Shown here: in pieces, positions 1-8,133 of the stretch | Layout: each line of letters opens with the position of its first letter | How positions within the stretch are numbered: the first letter of the stretch is position 1 | Made by a program: the position numbers and the translations under genes | Assembly (NCBI GenBank): GCA_016788865.1 | Contig: JAEUSB010000017.1 | Coordinates: 62,001-126,000 of the forward strand | DNA from: Leptospirales bacterium | GTDB lineage: Bacteria; Spirochaetota; Leptospiria; Leptospirales; Leptonemataceae | Length of the DNA: 64,000 bases | Direction of reading: 5' to 3' | The notes under the pieces: generated by a model | Database searches by the model: none | The model's input: the letters and a program-made list of their open reading frames with translations, nothing else | What the model was told of the DNA's origin: nothing

Positions 1-372
1 ATCTCAGGTAAAGCCCTCCAGCCCGCGCGGGCCTCCATGCCCTCCGCGGCACCTGTGCATCCTTGCACAATGAGCGCGGTCCGCGCGTATTCACCAGTCA
101 AGCCGAGGGAGAAGCCGCGCGTCTGGGTTCCGTGAAAGCGCGATTCCGGTCCGACATGTGGAGCTGGATGCGCAGCGTCCGAGGCTCGGAACACCGTGCC
201 GAGGATCGGGCCGGAGCGCGGTTTCGCGGATCGGTAACTCGCGCGGATGCCTCCCGAGGCGCCAGGAATTCCTATCTGAATACTTCTATGTCTGAATTTT
301 TTCAGATATTTGTAATGCCGAATAACGGAGGTGTGTCTTGGCTGTAGGTAAGCACTCAAGGAGGTGGGATTT
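1..372. other. Leading region without a supported gene
   Basis: I see no convincing coding sequence here. The one long open frame on the plus strand (TTG at 63 to 347) would give an Arg/Ser/Ala-rich peptide with no hydrophobic core or motif, so I leave it out. The first 270 bases look more G+C-rich than what follows and could hold the tail of a gene lying before the window. At 275-306 the hexamer TCTGAA occurs twice (275-280 and 291-296), the second copy facing TTCAGA (301-306) across a TTTT loop. This could be an operator or weak hairpin ahead of the gene at 373. The sequence GGAGG at 359-363 is that gene's ribosome-binding site. Confidence 0.4.
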
Positions 373-657
373 ATGACTGAGATAACTGTCTTTGCTCTGG
401 CCCTACTGGCAGTGCCTGTATTTGCTCGCTTTGCAAAGGTGTCAAGTCCTGTTGTTCACATCTATCACTTGATAGGTTTGAGCGGCATGTTCATGCTGCT
501 GGGCGAGGCCACGAGAATAACAGCCGGGAAGATCGGATTGGTAGCTGCCATGCTGCCCGCGATTGATGTAGTAACGGCAATCCTAGCGTTCGCACTGATA
601 TTGTGCTCGACGCTGTGGGTTTCTTTCTATTACATTCGGCACCTGAAAGAGGTCTAG
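373..657 (+). CDS. Small hypothetical membrane protein
   Basis: Encodes about 94 residues and I do not recognise the family. The protein is almost wholly hydrophobic, with about three predicted membrane segments (roughly residues 4-20, 30-47 and 58-85) and a short charged tail ending in Arg-His-Leu-Lys-Glu. I chose the ATG at 373 over an in-frame GTG at 364 because an AAGGAGGTGG ribosome-binding site sits at ideal spacing before it and overlaps the GTG. A clear terminator follows at 675-704. The function is unknown; a small inner-membrane protein is all the sequence supports. Confidence 0.65.
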   Translation: MTEITVFALALLAVPVFARFAKVSSPVVHIYHLIGLSGMFMLLGEATRITAGKIGLVAAMLPAIDVVTAILAFALILCSTLWVSFYYIRHLKEV

Positions 658-674
658 AACCCCTCAAAGACCGC

Positions 675-704
675 GGCGGGGAGTCGGTTCCCCGCCTTTT
701 TCTT
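675..704 (+). terminator. Rho-independent terminator after the 373-657 gene
   Basis: A perfect 8-bp stem GGCGGGGA (675-682) / TCCCCGCC (689-696) with a six-base loop is followed by TTTTTCTT. The next gene's ribosome-binding site (GGAGG, 707-711) starts only a few bases after the T tract, so terminator and translation start are nested. Confidence 0.85.
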
Positions 705-716
705 ATGGAGGTTAAC

Positions 717-1175
717 ATGGATTATCTGATACCTGCCGTTGCTGGACTCGTTGCGACCATCTTTATGAGCGCATTCATGAGCGGTGTGACACGCTTTCGC
801 CTGGCAAACGCTGATATGATTCACGCAATAGGAAGTCTCTTCACCAAAGAGAAGGCGAACGCGACTGTGCCAGGATTGCTAGTTCATCTCTTCTCCGGAA
901 TGGGTTTCGCGTACCTGTATGCCGCAGCCATTAGCATTTTTCCAATCTCCTTACTGGCGTCGTTGTGCGTTGGAGCGATGATGGGAGGCTTTCATGGGAT
1001 TGCGGTTGCCTTTGTCCTTGTTGCGCTTGTGGCAGAGAATCATCCGCTCCAGGAGTTTCGGGATGCGGGAGGTCAGGTGTCCGTATCGCATTTCCTGGGT
1101 CACGTAATCTATGGCGCAATCCTCGGTTCAGTCATTGGATTTACGGGATTCGATTTGCTAGCTCGCCTGCGTTAG
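717..1175 (+). CDS. Hypothetical four-helix membrane protein
   Basis: Encodes 152 residues. About four membrane segments are visible (roughly residues 3-22, 48-70, 75-100 and 127-148), the first and last Gly/Ala-rich. A polar loop containing His-Pro-Leu-Gln and a Val-Ser-His motif lies before the last helix. The ATG at 717 is preceded by GGAGG with about five bases of spacing; longer in-frame starts would run through the upstream terminator. I do not recognise a named family. The spacing suggests a transcriptional unit partly separate from the small membrane gene before it. Confidence 0.65.
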   Translation: MDYLIPAVAGLVATIFMSAFMSGVTRFRLANADMIHAIGSLFTKEKANATVPGLLVHLFSGMGFAYLYAAAISIFPISLLASLCVGAMMGGFHGIAVAFVLVALVAENHPLQEFRDAGGQVSVSHFLGHVIYGAILGSVIGFTGFDLLARLR

Positions 1176-1191
1176 GCGATTTTTGACTCAG

Positions 1192-1219
1192 TCTAGACCG
1201 GCTGCAACGTCGGTCTAGA
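1192..1219. repeat. Perfect 9-bp inverted repeat
   Basis: TCTAGACCG (1192-1200) and CGGTCTAGA (1211-1219) form a perfect palindrome around a 10-base loop, just after the stop codon at 1175. There is no T tract on either side, so it is not a standard intrinsic terminator. It could be an operator for the gene starting at 1315 or an RNA stem protecting a 3' end. Confidence 0.5.
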
Positions 1220-1314
1220 TACAAGTGAGTAACTCTCCCAACCATTTCTAACAAAACTCTTTGCCGCGAAACAAATTGTGTTTCACCGGAATCGGGTACG
1301 TTTAAGTTGGATTC

Positions 1315-2127
1315 ATGAAGCGATTCGTTTGCGCCTTCACGCTTTCGCTCCTGTTGCCAATGGGAGCGTTTGAGTTAACCGCACAGACAACGCCAATGCG
1401 CCTGGCCTGGGACACGGTGACGGAGGCGCGGGGTTATGTCGTGCAGGTGCGAAGCAAAGCCGATGCCTCAAAACTTCAAGAATTCAAAGTTACCGAAAAC
1501 AAACTCGAAACGCCCCTGCCCGCGGGGCTATACGACGTTCGCGTGGCCGCCCTTAATAAGTTTGGGAAGCCTGCGGCTTTTACGGAATGGATTCCAGTGA
1601 AATTGGAGGTGAAGAGTGCTGCTCCAGTCAACCTGAGTCGCAAAGAACAACCAAAACCGGAAAGCAAGCCAGAGCCTGCTAGGCAGGAGCCAGCCCGAAT
1701 GGAAACAGGCAAGCTGCCGCTCTGGAATGCATTTGTGCCGGGAATGATACGCATTCGCCGGGGCAATTATGCGATTGGCGGTGCCTATATCGCGGGCCTT
1801 GCCGGGATCGGCTATCTGTTCTATACTCAGAAAGTTGCCGGTGATCGGATTGCGGAGGCACCGCTCAATGATCCGATCTTGCTCGCTCCCGTAATTCTTA
1901 CCACCCAGCCACTGTCAGGGTATTTATTGATCAATCAACGCGACTCGCAGAAGGCAGTTCATGCCAGGCATCAGAACAATCAGAAGGGACTGGCAGGCCT
2001 GGGTATGGCCCTCTATGCGTTCCAGTGCGTGGATGCAATCCTCTGGGCCGACACAGGCAAGAGCATCTCATTCAAACCAGGTTCTACAGGTTCCGGATCA
2101 TCGATAGCCTTTAGTGTGAGGTTTTGA
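1315..2127 (+). CDS. Exported fibronectin-III-like protein with C-terminal membrane domain
   Basis: Encodes 270 residues. A signal peptide (residues 1-23, ending near Leu-Thr-Ala-Gln) leads into a fibronectin type III-like beta domain at about residues 28-98, with the Leu-Ala-Trp-Asp start and Tyr-x-Val-x-Val strands usual for such domains. A Lys/Pro/Glu-rich linker (about 108-135) follows, then a region with two hydrophobic segments near 158-172 and 185-206. This architecture is common among uncharacterised spirochaete envelope proteins. It probably faces the periplasm and binds protein or peptidoglycan, but no catalytic motif is visible. The DUF1554 lipoprotein gene follows after four bases, so the two are likely co-transcribed. 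Confidence 0.7.
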   Translation: MKRFVCAFTLSLLLPMGAFELTAQTTPMRLAWDTVTEARGYVVQVRSKADASKLQEFKVTENKLETPLPAGLYDVRVAALNKFGKPAAFTEWIPVKLEVKSAAPVNLSRKEQPKPESKPEPARQEPARMETGKLPLWNAFVPGMIRIRRGNYAIGGAYIAGLAGIGYLFYTQKVAGDRIAEAPLNDPILLAPVILTTQPLSGYLLINQRDSQKAVHARHQNNQKGLAGLGMALYAFQCVDAILWADTGKSISFKPGSTGSGSSIAFSVRF

Positions 2128-2131
2128 CGTT

Positions 2132-2785
2132 ATGCGACCAATACCATTGTCTCTTCTTTCTGTCCTGCTACCGGGATTATTGTTCTGTTCCAAACCTTTC
2201 CCGGATGGTGAATTCCTAACATTGCTGCTGCTACAGAGCGCCCTGGCCTCTGACAACAACAGGTATATCTTTGTAACGCAGGGAACCCACAACGGCAACT
2301 TCGCAGCCGGATTTGCGAACGGTATTGCCGGCGCTGATTCCATGTGTGCCAGTGAGAAGGCGTCGAATTTTGGAGGCTTGCCCGGAGCATCGGGGGATTA
2401 CAAAGCGATTTTGGTGGATGGGGTGAACCGCAATGCCTCTAACACTGCAAATGCCGGCGATGGACAACTAGACTGGGTGCTCAAGCCAAACACCTCGTAC
2501 TATTTGCAAGATGGCAGTCTTATCATGACCACAAATGCTAGCGCAATTGTTGTCTTTGGAACACTTACTGCGGCGTTTTCACCTGATGCCGGTGTGCGAT
2601 GGTGGACCGGGTTTAGTGCCACTGCATGGGTCTCGTCGGTCGCACCTTGCACGGATTGGAGCGCATCCGGAGCAACTAACGTTCGAACAGGGATGAGTCA
2701 GGCCACTAATTACGCCTCACTTTCCGCGGACAATACCATTCAGTGTAATAGTGTAACTACGCGCCTCCTCTGCGTACGGCGCTGA
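2132..2785 (+). CDS. DUF1554 family lipoprotein
   Basis: Encodes 217 residues. The N-terminal hydrophobic segment ends in Leu-Leu-Phe-Cys with Cys19 as probable lipidation site, matching the loose lipobox of spirochaetes. The body has the DUF1554 pattern: Tyr-Ile-Phe-Val-Thr near residue 46, an Ala-Asp-x-x-Cys segment near 71, a Tyr-Lys-Ala-Ile-Leu-Val-Asp motif near 90, Trp-Thr-Gly-Phe near 158 and a final Leu-Leu-Cys-Val. The family has a C-type-lectin-like pattern of paired Cys and Trp and is known chiefly from Leptospira surface lipoproteins. A surface or periplasmic location is inferred; the ligand is unknown. It is one of the best taxonomic pointers in the window. Confidence 0.85.
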   Translation: MRPIPLSLLSVLLPGLLFCSKPFPDGEFLTLLLLQSALASDNNRYIFVTQGTHNGNFAAGFANGIAGADSMCASEKASNFGGLPGASGDYKAILVDGVNRNASNTANAGDGQLDWVLKPNTSYYLQDGSLIMTTNASAIVVFGTLTAAFSPDAGVRWWTGFSATAWVSSVAPCTDWSASGATNVRTGMSQATNYASLSADNTIQCNSVTTRLLCVRR

Positions 2786-2870
2786 CGCCGCATTTAGGCT
2801 TGCCCGCCCAAGCCCCGCTTGCATACAAGCTCAAGCCCGCCGGGCCAATTCCTTTGTTAAAGAGAGCGAC

Positions 2871-3248
2871 ATGAGCCAGTTCCTAGAGTACGCAAAAACC
2901 AGACTCGTTGTAGATAAGTCACTGATCTTAGTCTATGTAACAGTCTATTTTTCTTTTGGAATGATCATGAACCAGTTTGGTGCTGCCGTAGAAATCGCCA
3001 GATTCACATACTGGTGGCAGGTCATTACATGCTACATTTTGTACATGGTACCGATTTCGCTTTTATTGCGGGATCTGCCGTTCCATGGTCAGTATGCGTA
3101 CGGTTTGATTGCCATGGGAGTACTTGAGTTCCTGGGTTACGCGCTGCATACATCTTACGCGTATCCCAACAATCTGCTCGATAAGTTCTTCGATGTGCGA
3201 AATTTCAGCCTCGGAATGGCTCTCTTCTTCGCACTTTACTTCCATTAG
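2871..3248 (+). CDS. Hypothetical membrane protein
   Basis: Encodes 125 residues and I recognise no family. About four hydrophobic segments are seen (near 18-36, 45-64, 72-92 and 108-124), rich in Tyr and Phe. Residues such as Arg66-Asp67-Leu-Pro and Tyr-Pro-Asn-Asn lie in loops. The ATG at 2871 follows an AAGAGAG sequence at suitable distance. It is flanked upstream by the DUF1554 lipoprotein gene and downstream by a possible bidirectional terminator shared with the convergent response regulator. Confidence 0.6.
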   Translation: MSQFLEYAKTRLVVDKSLILVYVTVYFSFGMIMNQFGAAVEIARFTYWWQVITCYILYMVPISLLLRDLPFHGQYAYGLIAMGVLEFLGYALHTSYAYPNNLLDKFFDVRNFSLGMALFFALYFH

Positions 3249-3327
3249 GAAATCTGGTCGTCGGTAAGTTGCACGAATTGCTTCCATCAAGAAAGCTAAC
3301 GTCTGAATCTGAAGGCTGATTGAAATC

Positions 3328-3356
3328 CGGGCTCAGGTTTCTACAAGCCCGGTTTT
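3328..3356. terminator. Possible bidirectional terminator between convergent genes
   Basis: CCGGGCT (3328-3334) pairs with AGCCCGG (3346-3352). On the plus strand the stem is followed by TTTT, so it could end the 2871-3248 transcript. On the minus strand it covers the last codons of the response regulator and is followed only by ATTTC, a weak tract. Confidence 0.45.
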
Positions 3357-3983
3357 AATCGCATACTTCACTAGATCTGCGACTTTGTGAACGTCCAGCT
3401 TCTTCATAATATTGGCCCGATGAACTTTCACTGTCTTGGCAGAAATCCAGAGACTCTGTCCAATCTTCTCGTTGGATTTTCCTTCCGCGATGAGCTTCAA
3501 TATCTCGCGCTCACGATTTGAGAGTAGCTTGAACGGATCCATTGTTTTGCTCTGGCGCTTTCCTTCCAGGCCCGTCATGAGTTGCGTTGTTATGCGCGGG
3601 CTAAGATAGGTTTCACCCTTGCGAATAACTTCTACGGCCTTGAGTAAATCACTTCCGGCATCCTCTTTCAAGACGTAGGCATGAATCCCTTGCTTGAGAA
3701 GTTCATCCACGTATTCCGGGTTGTCATGTCTTGAAAGGATCAAGATCTTCATATCAGGATGAAACTTGCGCAAACGTCTTGAGATCTCAACGCCGGACAT
3801 GGAAGGTAGAGAAATATCCAGGACCGCTAGATCTGGCTTAAGGCTTTCAATTTGCTCCATGGCCGTTTGACCATCTCCGGATTCACCAACCACTTCGCAG
3901 TTTGGTGCCTGGGACAGGATCATGCGGACCCCTTCCCGGAGAATTGCGTGATCATCGGCGAGGTAGATTCTAAGCGGCTTCAT
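3333..3983 (-). CDS. NarL/FixJ-family response regulator
   Basis: Encodes 216 residues: an N-terminal receiver domain (about 4-120) and a C-terminal LuxR-type helix-turn-helix (about 150-212). The acidic pair Asp10-Asp11, phospho-acceptor Asp56 and the conserved Lys in Val-Leu-Lys-Glu-Asp are all present. The HTH shows Leu-Ser-Asn-Arg-Glu-Arg-Glu-Ile-Leu and Ser-x-Lys-Thr-Val-Lys-Val-His-Arg, typical of NarL-like DNA-binding proteins. Its start overlaps the stop of the sensor kinase by four bases (ATGA), so it is the cognate transcriptional output of that kinase. Target genes are unknown. Confidence 0.95.
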   Translation of the reverse strand: MKPLRIYLADDHAILREGVRMILSQAPNCEVVGESGDGQTAMEQIESLKPDLAVLDISLPSMSGVEISRRLRKFHPDMKILILSRHDNPEYVDELLKQGIHAYVLKEDAGSDLLKAVEVIRKGETYLSPRITTQLMTGLEGKRQSKTMDPFKLLSNREREILKLIAEGKSNEKIGQSLWISAKTVKVHRANIMKKLDVHKVADLVKYAIKTGLVET

Positions 3984-5365
3984 TTGCGTGCAGTATCCTG
4001 GGGCTTTGCTGGAAGTTCAATCCTGAAATGCGATCCTTTGCCGGGTTTCGACTCAATCTTGACGCTGCCGCCGAGGTCCTCCGATCTCCGTCTGATATTC
4101 TCAAGACCAAACCCACGGGATTCCTGCGCCTGGCCGGGTGAGAATCCTGCTCCGTTGTCCTTGATAGACAGGGTGATCGATTTTTCCCCGTGTCCCAGCT
4201 CAAGTGACACCCGGGTGGCTCTTGAATGTTTGAGAATGTTGGCAAAGACTTCTTGTACTATCCGGAAGAGGTTGATCTCTGTTTCAGAGTTGAACTGAAG
4301 ATGCGTATCGAGCCCCAGCTTAACCCGCATTCCCCGAACTTCCAGTACGTTTCGCGCATACCACCGAATCGTGGAGGCCAGACCCAGATCCCGTAGGGTG
4401 CTCGGATATAGATTTGTATAGATATCTCTGAGGTCCTGACTGGCCCTGTCGATCAAATCCAGGCCGGCTTCAAAACGATCGTCAAACTGAGCCGGGTCTT
4501 TCTGGAATGCTACCAGATTGATCTTGGCAGCAAGAATGGTCTGGCCCACACCATCATGCAATTCGGAAGCGATCTTTTGACGCTCGGATTCCTGGGTGTG
4601 AATCAACTGCGAGTGGAGCCGCGCCACTTTGCGTTCAAGCCGCCGGGTCTCTGTAAGTTCTCTAAGAATGATCCCGCAACTTTCACCGAAGCGGAAGATT
4701 GAATAACCAAATATGCGATTACCGCTTTTGAATTCGCGACCGCTGACATCCTCAGCTGACGATTTCTTGATATTCTCGCGAAGCAGTCGCTTCTCAAGCG
4801 GAGAGAGTTTCAACAAAGTGGCCGGATCTTTTCCCAGGGCCTGTTCTCGCCGGAGTTTAAACGTGCTGAGCAGCGAATCGTTCACGAACTGAATTTTCCC
4901 CCGGGCATCGAGGGTGAGTAGCGGAGAGAGACTTGCGACGAGACGATTGGTGTAGTTGTAGATATTCAGGAACTCACGCTGAGCCTCCTTTTGCGCCGTA
5001 GCATTGATCACTACAGCCTGGACACCGGCGATCCGCCGTTTGTCATCCCGAAATGGTGTTAAGTAGTACTGAATAAATACACTGTAGCTGCCGGATGTCT
5101 TCAGATCACACTCAGAGATAACCGGTTCCGCACGGTTCATGCAGTATCTGAAGTGTTCTGCAATTCCTGCTTTCTTGAGCCTTTGATTTGTTAGTACATT
5201 CAGTTTGGAAGCTGTTCTGCCGGGAGCAAGCAAGCTCTTTAGCATTGCGTTGATTGCAGTTACGTTGCCATTGCGGTCAGTAACAAGGAACCCAAGTGGC
5301 GCCCGCTCAAAGAGAGATCTGTATCGTTCTTCCGGAAGGCCTCGCATGCGGGAAGTTGGCCGCAT
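3980..5365 (-). CDS. PAS-domain sensor histidine kinase, NarX/DegS type
   Basis: Encodes 461 residues. Two PAS-like sensory domains (about 12-125 and 140-238) precede a HisKA_3 dimerisation segment with the Glu-Leu-His-Asp-Gly-Val-Gly motif (phospho-acceptor His270) and a C-terminal ATPase domain with Asp-Asn-Gly-Ala-Gly-Phe and Gly-Phe-Gly-Leu boxes. No membrane segment is seen, so it is cytoplasmic and probably senses a soluble ligand or redox state through PAS. It passes phosphate to the NarL-type regulator encoded immediately downstream (4-base overlap). The LruC lipoprotein gene lies 31 bases upstream on the same strand with no terminator between, suggesting one transcript. Confidence 0.94.
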   Translation of the reverse strand: MRPTSRMRGLPEERYRSLFERAPLGFLVTDRNGNVTAINAMLKSLLAPGRTASKLNVLTNQRLKKAGIAEHFRYCMNRAEPVISECDLKTSGSYSVFIQYYLTPFRDDKRRIAGVQAVVINATAQKEAQREFLNIYNYTNRLVASLSPLLTLDARGKIQFVNDSLLSTFKLRREQALGKDPATLLKLSPLEKRLLRENIKKSSAEDVSGREFKSGNRIFGYSIFRFGESCGIILRELTETRRLERKVARLHSQLIHTQESERQKIASELHDGVGQTILAAKINLVAFQKDPAQFDDRFEAGLDLIDRASQDLRDIYTNLYPSTLRDLGLASTIRWYARNVLEVRGMRVKLGLDTHLQFNSETEINLFRIVQEVFANILKHSRATRVSLELGHGEKSITLSIKDNGAGFSPGQAQESRGFGLENIRRRSEDLGGSVKIESKPGKGSHFRIELPAKPQDTARK

Positions 5366-5396
5366 GCGTGCCCCGTTTGCAAGGCAAATTCAGTGG

Positions 5397-6659
5397 CTAC
5401 CTCTGGAAGACTTTGTCGGCTAACGGACTGAGGTACCAATCTACGCTTGCCGTTCCGGCCGACTCGTACCAGGTCTTGAAGGCAGGATACGCTATGTGAG
5501 TATTCTGTGTTTCCAAAGGCCAGAGCCAGGTGCCCGGAACAAGGATGGCCCAGGGGAAGCCTGCTGGATCAAGATAGAGGTCCTTTCCGTTGGCGTCAAA
5601 GTAGCGGCCAGCAAAATGGATCTTGTGACCGGTATTGATGACATTCAAATGAAGATCAAACGGCATGGTTCCAAGCGAGTCAGCAGCCACCGGCGTAGCC
5701 AGGCTCACTTCGAATTCAGCGCGCTTGCCTGGTTTGTAAGTCTGTCCCTTCTTAGAATTGTCAGCCTGAATTGTGGTTCCGCTATTGGGCATGATCTCTA
5801 CATGTTCGAACACTGGCACAACCGAAGTCGATTCGGCTTCGACGGTCGTATTATCGAAACCGAAACGTTTCATAGCCAGCGTGGCGTTGCTCACCCCGGG
5901 CAGGGTCAGTTGAAGCGTGTGTCTGTACCCAGCACCGCGCGCAATGTGGCGGACGTAACCCCTGATATTCTTGATCTTCCCTGCTGCGTTCAGATCTTCT
6001 TCATAGCGAAGCTCTACAACATAGTCGTTGAAATCGGCATCACCCTGTTTTGGAAACAGATCCTCGTACGCCACGGTGTAGTATCCATCCGTTGGTAGTC
6101 TCACGATGGCTGACCGCGTTGCATCGTTTGGATATGCATCGTTTTCATCAGCGATTCCGTCCCGATCGGAGTCTACTATAGTAATGGGTGCAATTTGTGC
6201 GGTGATCAAGAGATAGCGGCGGATCTCTTCTACGTTTGAAATGTCAACCAACCATGTATAGAGCTGGCCACCTATCGTTACGCGCAGTGTAACCTGGTTG
6301 ACGGTTTGATTTACGGTGAAAGAACCCTGGACATTCCCCTCAGGGGAAACTACTGCCTGGAAAATCACGTCCCCGGTTGCACTCCCGGAGGTTTCGAGAA
6401 TCTGAACCAATGAACCGCTGGCCGGGGCGACGGGGTCCCGGACCGTAATATAGATTCCAATATTGCGGGTGGTATCGAATATGAAGGACGGGTCGCCGGT
6501 AACATCTGAAATATTGACTTCCACCGGGATCTCACCTTGCACGGTGCTCCCCCCTCCGTTAGCCATAGCCAGAAGAGCCACAAGAGCCGGATCCTCTTTG
6601 TTTGCGCATGCAGCGGTCATGATCAAAAGGGCCAATAACGCTGGTATTAAAGTCTTCAT
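5397..6659 (-). CDS. LruC-domain lipoprotein
   Basis: Encodes 420 residues from the ATG at 6659, which has a GGGGTGAG ribosome-binding site; a longer frame back to 6710 lacks one. The N-terminus is a lipoprotein signal with Thr-Ala-Ala-Cys (Cys18). An Ig-like region (about 45-145) follows, then a thrombospondin-3-type calcium motif Asp-Ser-Asp-Arg-Asp-Gly near 165, then the LruC domain with the signature Asp-Leu-Phe-Pro-Lys-x-Gly-Asp-x-Asp-Phe-Asn-Asp-Tyr. LruC was first described in Leptospira as a uveitis-associated antigen, and LruC domains also occur in other aquatic bacteria. The protein probably sits in the outer membrane or periplasm. Its place at the head of a two-component operon suggests it could be the sensed or regulated envelope component. 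Confidence 0.85.
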   Translation of the reverse strand: MKTLIPALLALLIMTAACANKEDPALVALLAMANGGGSTVQGEIPVEVNISDVTGDPSFIFDTTRNIGIYITVRDPVAPASGSLVQILETSGSATGDVIFQAVVSPEGNVQGSFTVNQTVNQVTLRVTIGGQLYTWLVDISNVEEIRRYLLITAQIAPITIVDSDRDGIADENDAYPNDATRSAIVRLPTDGYYTVAYEDLFPKQGDADFNDYVVELRYEEDLNAAGKIKNIRGYVRHIARGAGYRHTLQLTLPGVSNATLAMKRFGFDNTTVEAESTSVVPVFEHVEIMPNSGTTIQADNSKKGQTYKPGKRAEFEVSLATPVAADSLGTMPFDLHLNVINTGHKIHFAGRYFDANGKDLYLDPAGFPWAILVPGTWLWPLETQNTHIAYPAFKTWYESAGTASVDWYLSPLADKVFQR

Positions 6660-6802
6660 GTGTCTCACCCCGACAGGGAGCAGTAGACCGTACTTTTCTG
6701 GCCTGTGCAATATGGTGAAGGGTATAGATTAGGGGTTTTCACTGACTAGATGTAGCGAGCTTTTTGTATTGATCGTCACCACATATATGTCTCCTTTGTC
6801 GC

Positions 6803-7642
6803 ATGCAAAAACGTCACATTGCAATTGCGCCGATTCTTATCGCGATAGGTTTGATTGCCTTTAAATTCTTCACAGCCGAGAAGGCCGTTAACCCCGAAAC
6901 CGGCAAAGAGGTCCGCGTTTCTTTAAGTAAGCAAGAAGAGGCTGCGCTCGGTTTACAGGGCTATAGAGAAGTACTGGCCAAATCCCAGGTTGTTGAATCC
7001 GGTCCTGAGTATGAACAGGTGGTTCGTGTAGCGCGTAGACTTGCGGCTGCAACAGGCGAGGGCGGGCGCGACTTTAAATGGGAAGTCAGCGTGGTCAAAA
7101 GCAATGAGTTGAACGCATTCTGTTTGCCCGGGGGAAAGATTGTCGTGTATACAGGAATCTTACCAGCCACTCGTACAGACGCAGGACTTGCGGCAGTAAT
7201 GGGTCATGAGATGGCGCATGCGACGGCGCGTCATGGTGCGCAGAGATTGTTCCAGGACGATATCATGCAAACTGCCATGAATGGCGCGCAGCAATCTATA
7301 GCGGAACTGGATCCAGAGCAACAAAAGACAATCATGGGAATGATTGGGGCTGGCGCAAAATTTGGTGTTGTACTTCCGTTCAGCCGCGATCACGAAACTG
7401 AAGCAGACGAAATGGGAATTCTCTACATGGCCAGGGCCGGGTACGATCCTCGCGAGAGCATCGCATTCTGGCAAAGAATGGAAAAGCTCGGTGGACAACA
7501 GCCTCCAGAAATCATGTCAACGCATCCGTCGCACGGTTCGCGCATTCAACGCCTGAAAGAGTTTATGCCAAAAGCTATGAAAGAGTATGAAAAATCTGAT
7601 AAGGCGACGGCGTCCGATCCTGCGACTGGCGAAGATCAATGA
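6803..7642 (+). CDS. M48 family zinc metalloprotease, membrane anchored
   Basis: Encodes 279 residues. An N-terminal hydrophobic segment (about 5-23) would anchor or export it. The active site is His135-Glu-Met-Ala-His139 with the third zinc ligand Glu200 in the Glu-Ala-Asp-Glu-Met-Gly motif, as in BepA/LoiP-type Oma1-like proteases. Members of this group carry out quality control of outer-membrane proteins in the periplasm; that role is inferred. The conserved Met-Ser-Thr-His-Pro near residue 238 is also present. The stop overlaps the start of the DinB-like gene by four bases, indicating translational coupling. Confidence 0.93.
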   Translation: MQKRHIAIAPILIAIGLIAFKFFTAEKAVNPETGKEVRVSLSKQEEAALGLQGYREVLAKSQVVESGPEYEQVVRVARRLAAATGEGGRDFKWEVSVVKSNELNAFCLPGGKIVVYTGILPATRTDAGLAAVMGHEMAHATARHGAQRLFQDDIMQTAMNGAQQSIAELDPEQQKTIMGMIGAGAKFGVVLPFSRDHETEADEMGILYMARAGYDPRESIAFWQRMEKLGGQQPPEIMSTHPSHGSRIQRLKEFMPKAMKEYEKSDKATASDPATGEDQ

Positions 7643-8133
7643 GCATTGCTTCGACGCTTGTTGAACAGCACAGGTACGCACGTAGTCGTTTACTGGGAAC
7701 GTTAGCCGATATAGAAAAATCAGAAAAGGCCACCGAAGCGCTGGGTTGGATGATGCCCTTTGGCAAAGGAAGAGCGCACATCGCATGGCAGATGATGCAT
7801 TGTGCTGCAACGCTGGATCGCTACCTCAACGTCCGCGTCCTGGGGAAAGAGCCAGCGTTTCCAGATCTCGTGGCGAAGTTTGCCGGTGGGAGCGAGAGTT
7901 CAGCTGAGCGCGTTCCCACGTTTGCGGAGATTCGCGAGGCTCTGGACCAGACTGCAGAGCCATATTTCAAATACTTTGAAACGCTTTCAGATGAGAAGTT
8001 GAATCAGAAGGCTAACGAAGCGGCGGATCGGACTCAGCTTCAGGTCATGCTCCTTTTGAACTGGCACGAGTCGCACCATCAAGGACAATGTCATCTGATC
8101 TGGAACTCGTTCAAAGCCAGGGAACAGACGTGA
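7639..8133 (+). CDS. DinB-like four-helix metalloprotein
   Basis: Encodes 164 residues with the four-helix DinB/YfiT pattern. Candidate metal ligands are His48 in the Ala-His-Ile-Ala-Trp-Gln segment and the His pair in the C-terminal Trp-His-Glu-Ser-His-His-Gln-Gly-Gln motif. Members bind nickel or zinc and some transfer low-molecular-weight thiols; the substrate cannot be told from sequence. It is translationally coupled on both sides (ATGA overlap with the M48 protease gene, GTGA overlap with the SDR gene), so these three genes form one unit. Confidence 0.85.
   Translation: MSIASTLVEQHRYARSRLLGTLADIEKSEKATEALGWMMPFGKGRAHIAWQMMHCAATLDRYLNVRVLGKEPAFPDLVAKFAGGSESSAERVPTFAEIREALDQTAEPYFKYFETLSDEKLNQKANEAADRTQLQVMLLLNWHESHHQGQCHLIWNSFKAREQT

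Noticed and set aside
63-347. Open frame of 94 residues at the window start
   Set aside because: It is Arg/Ser/Ala-rich, has no motif or hydrophobic pattern and no ribosome-binding site, and could arise from the G+C-rich composition alone.
1192-1219. Inverted repeat as the terminator for the 717-1175 gene
   Set aside because: No T tract follows on either strand; kept only as an inverted repeat.
8088-8129. ATG start 14 codons earlier for the SDR gene
   Set aside because: It would overlap the DinB gene by 46 bases and extend beyond the nucleotide-binding strand; the GTG at 8130 with GTGA coupling is better.
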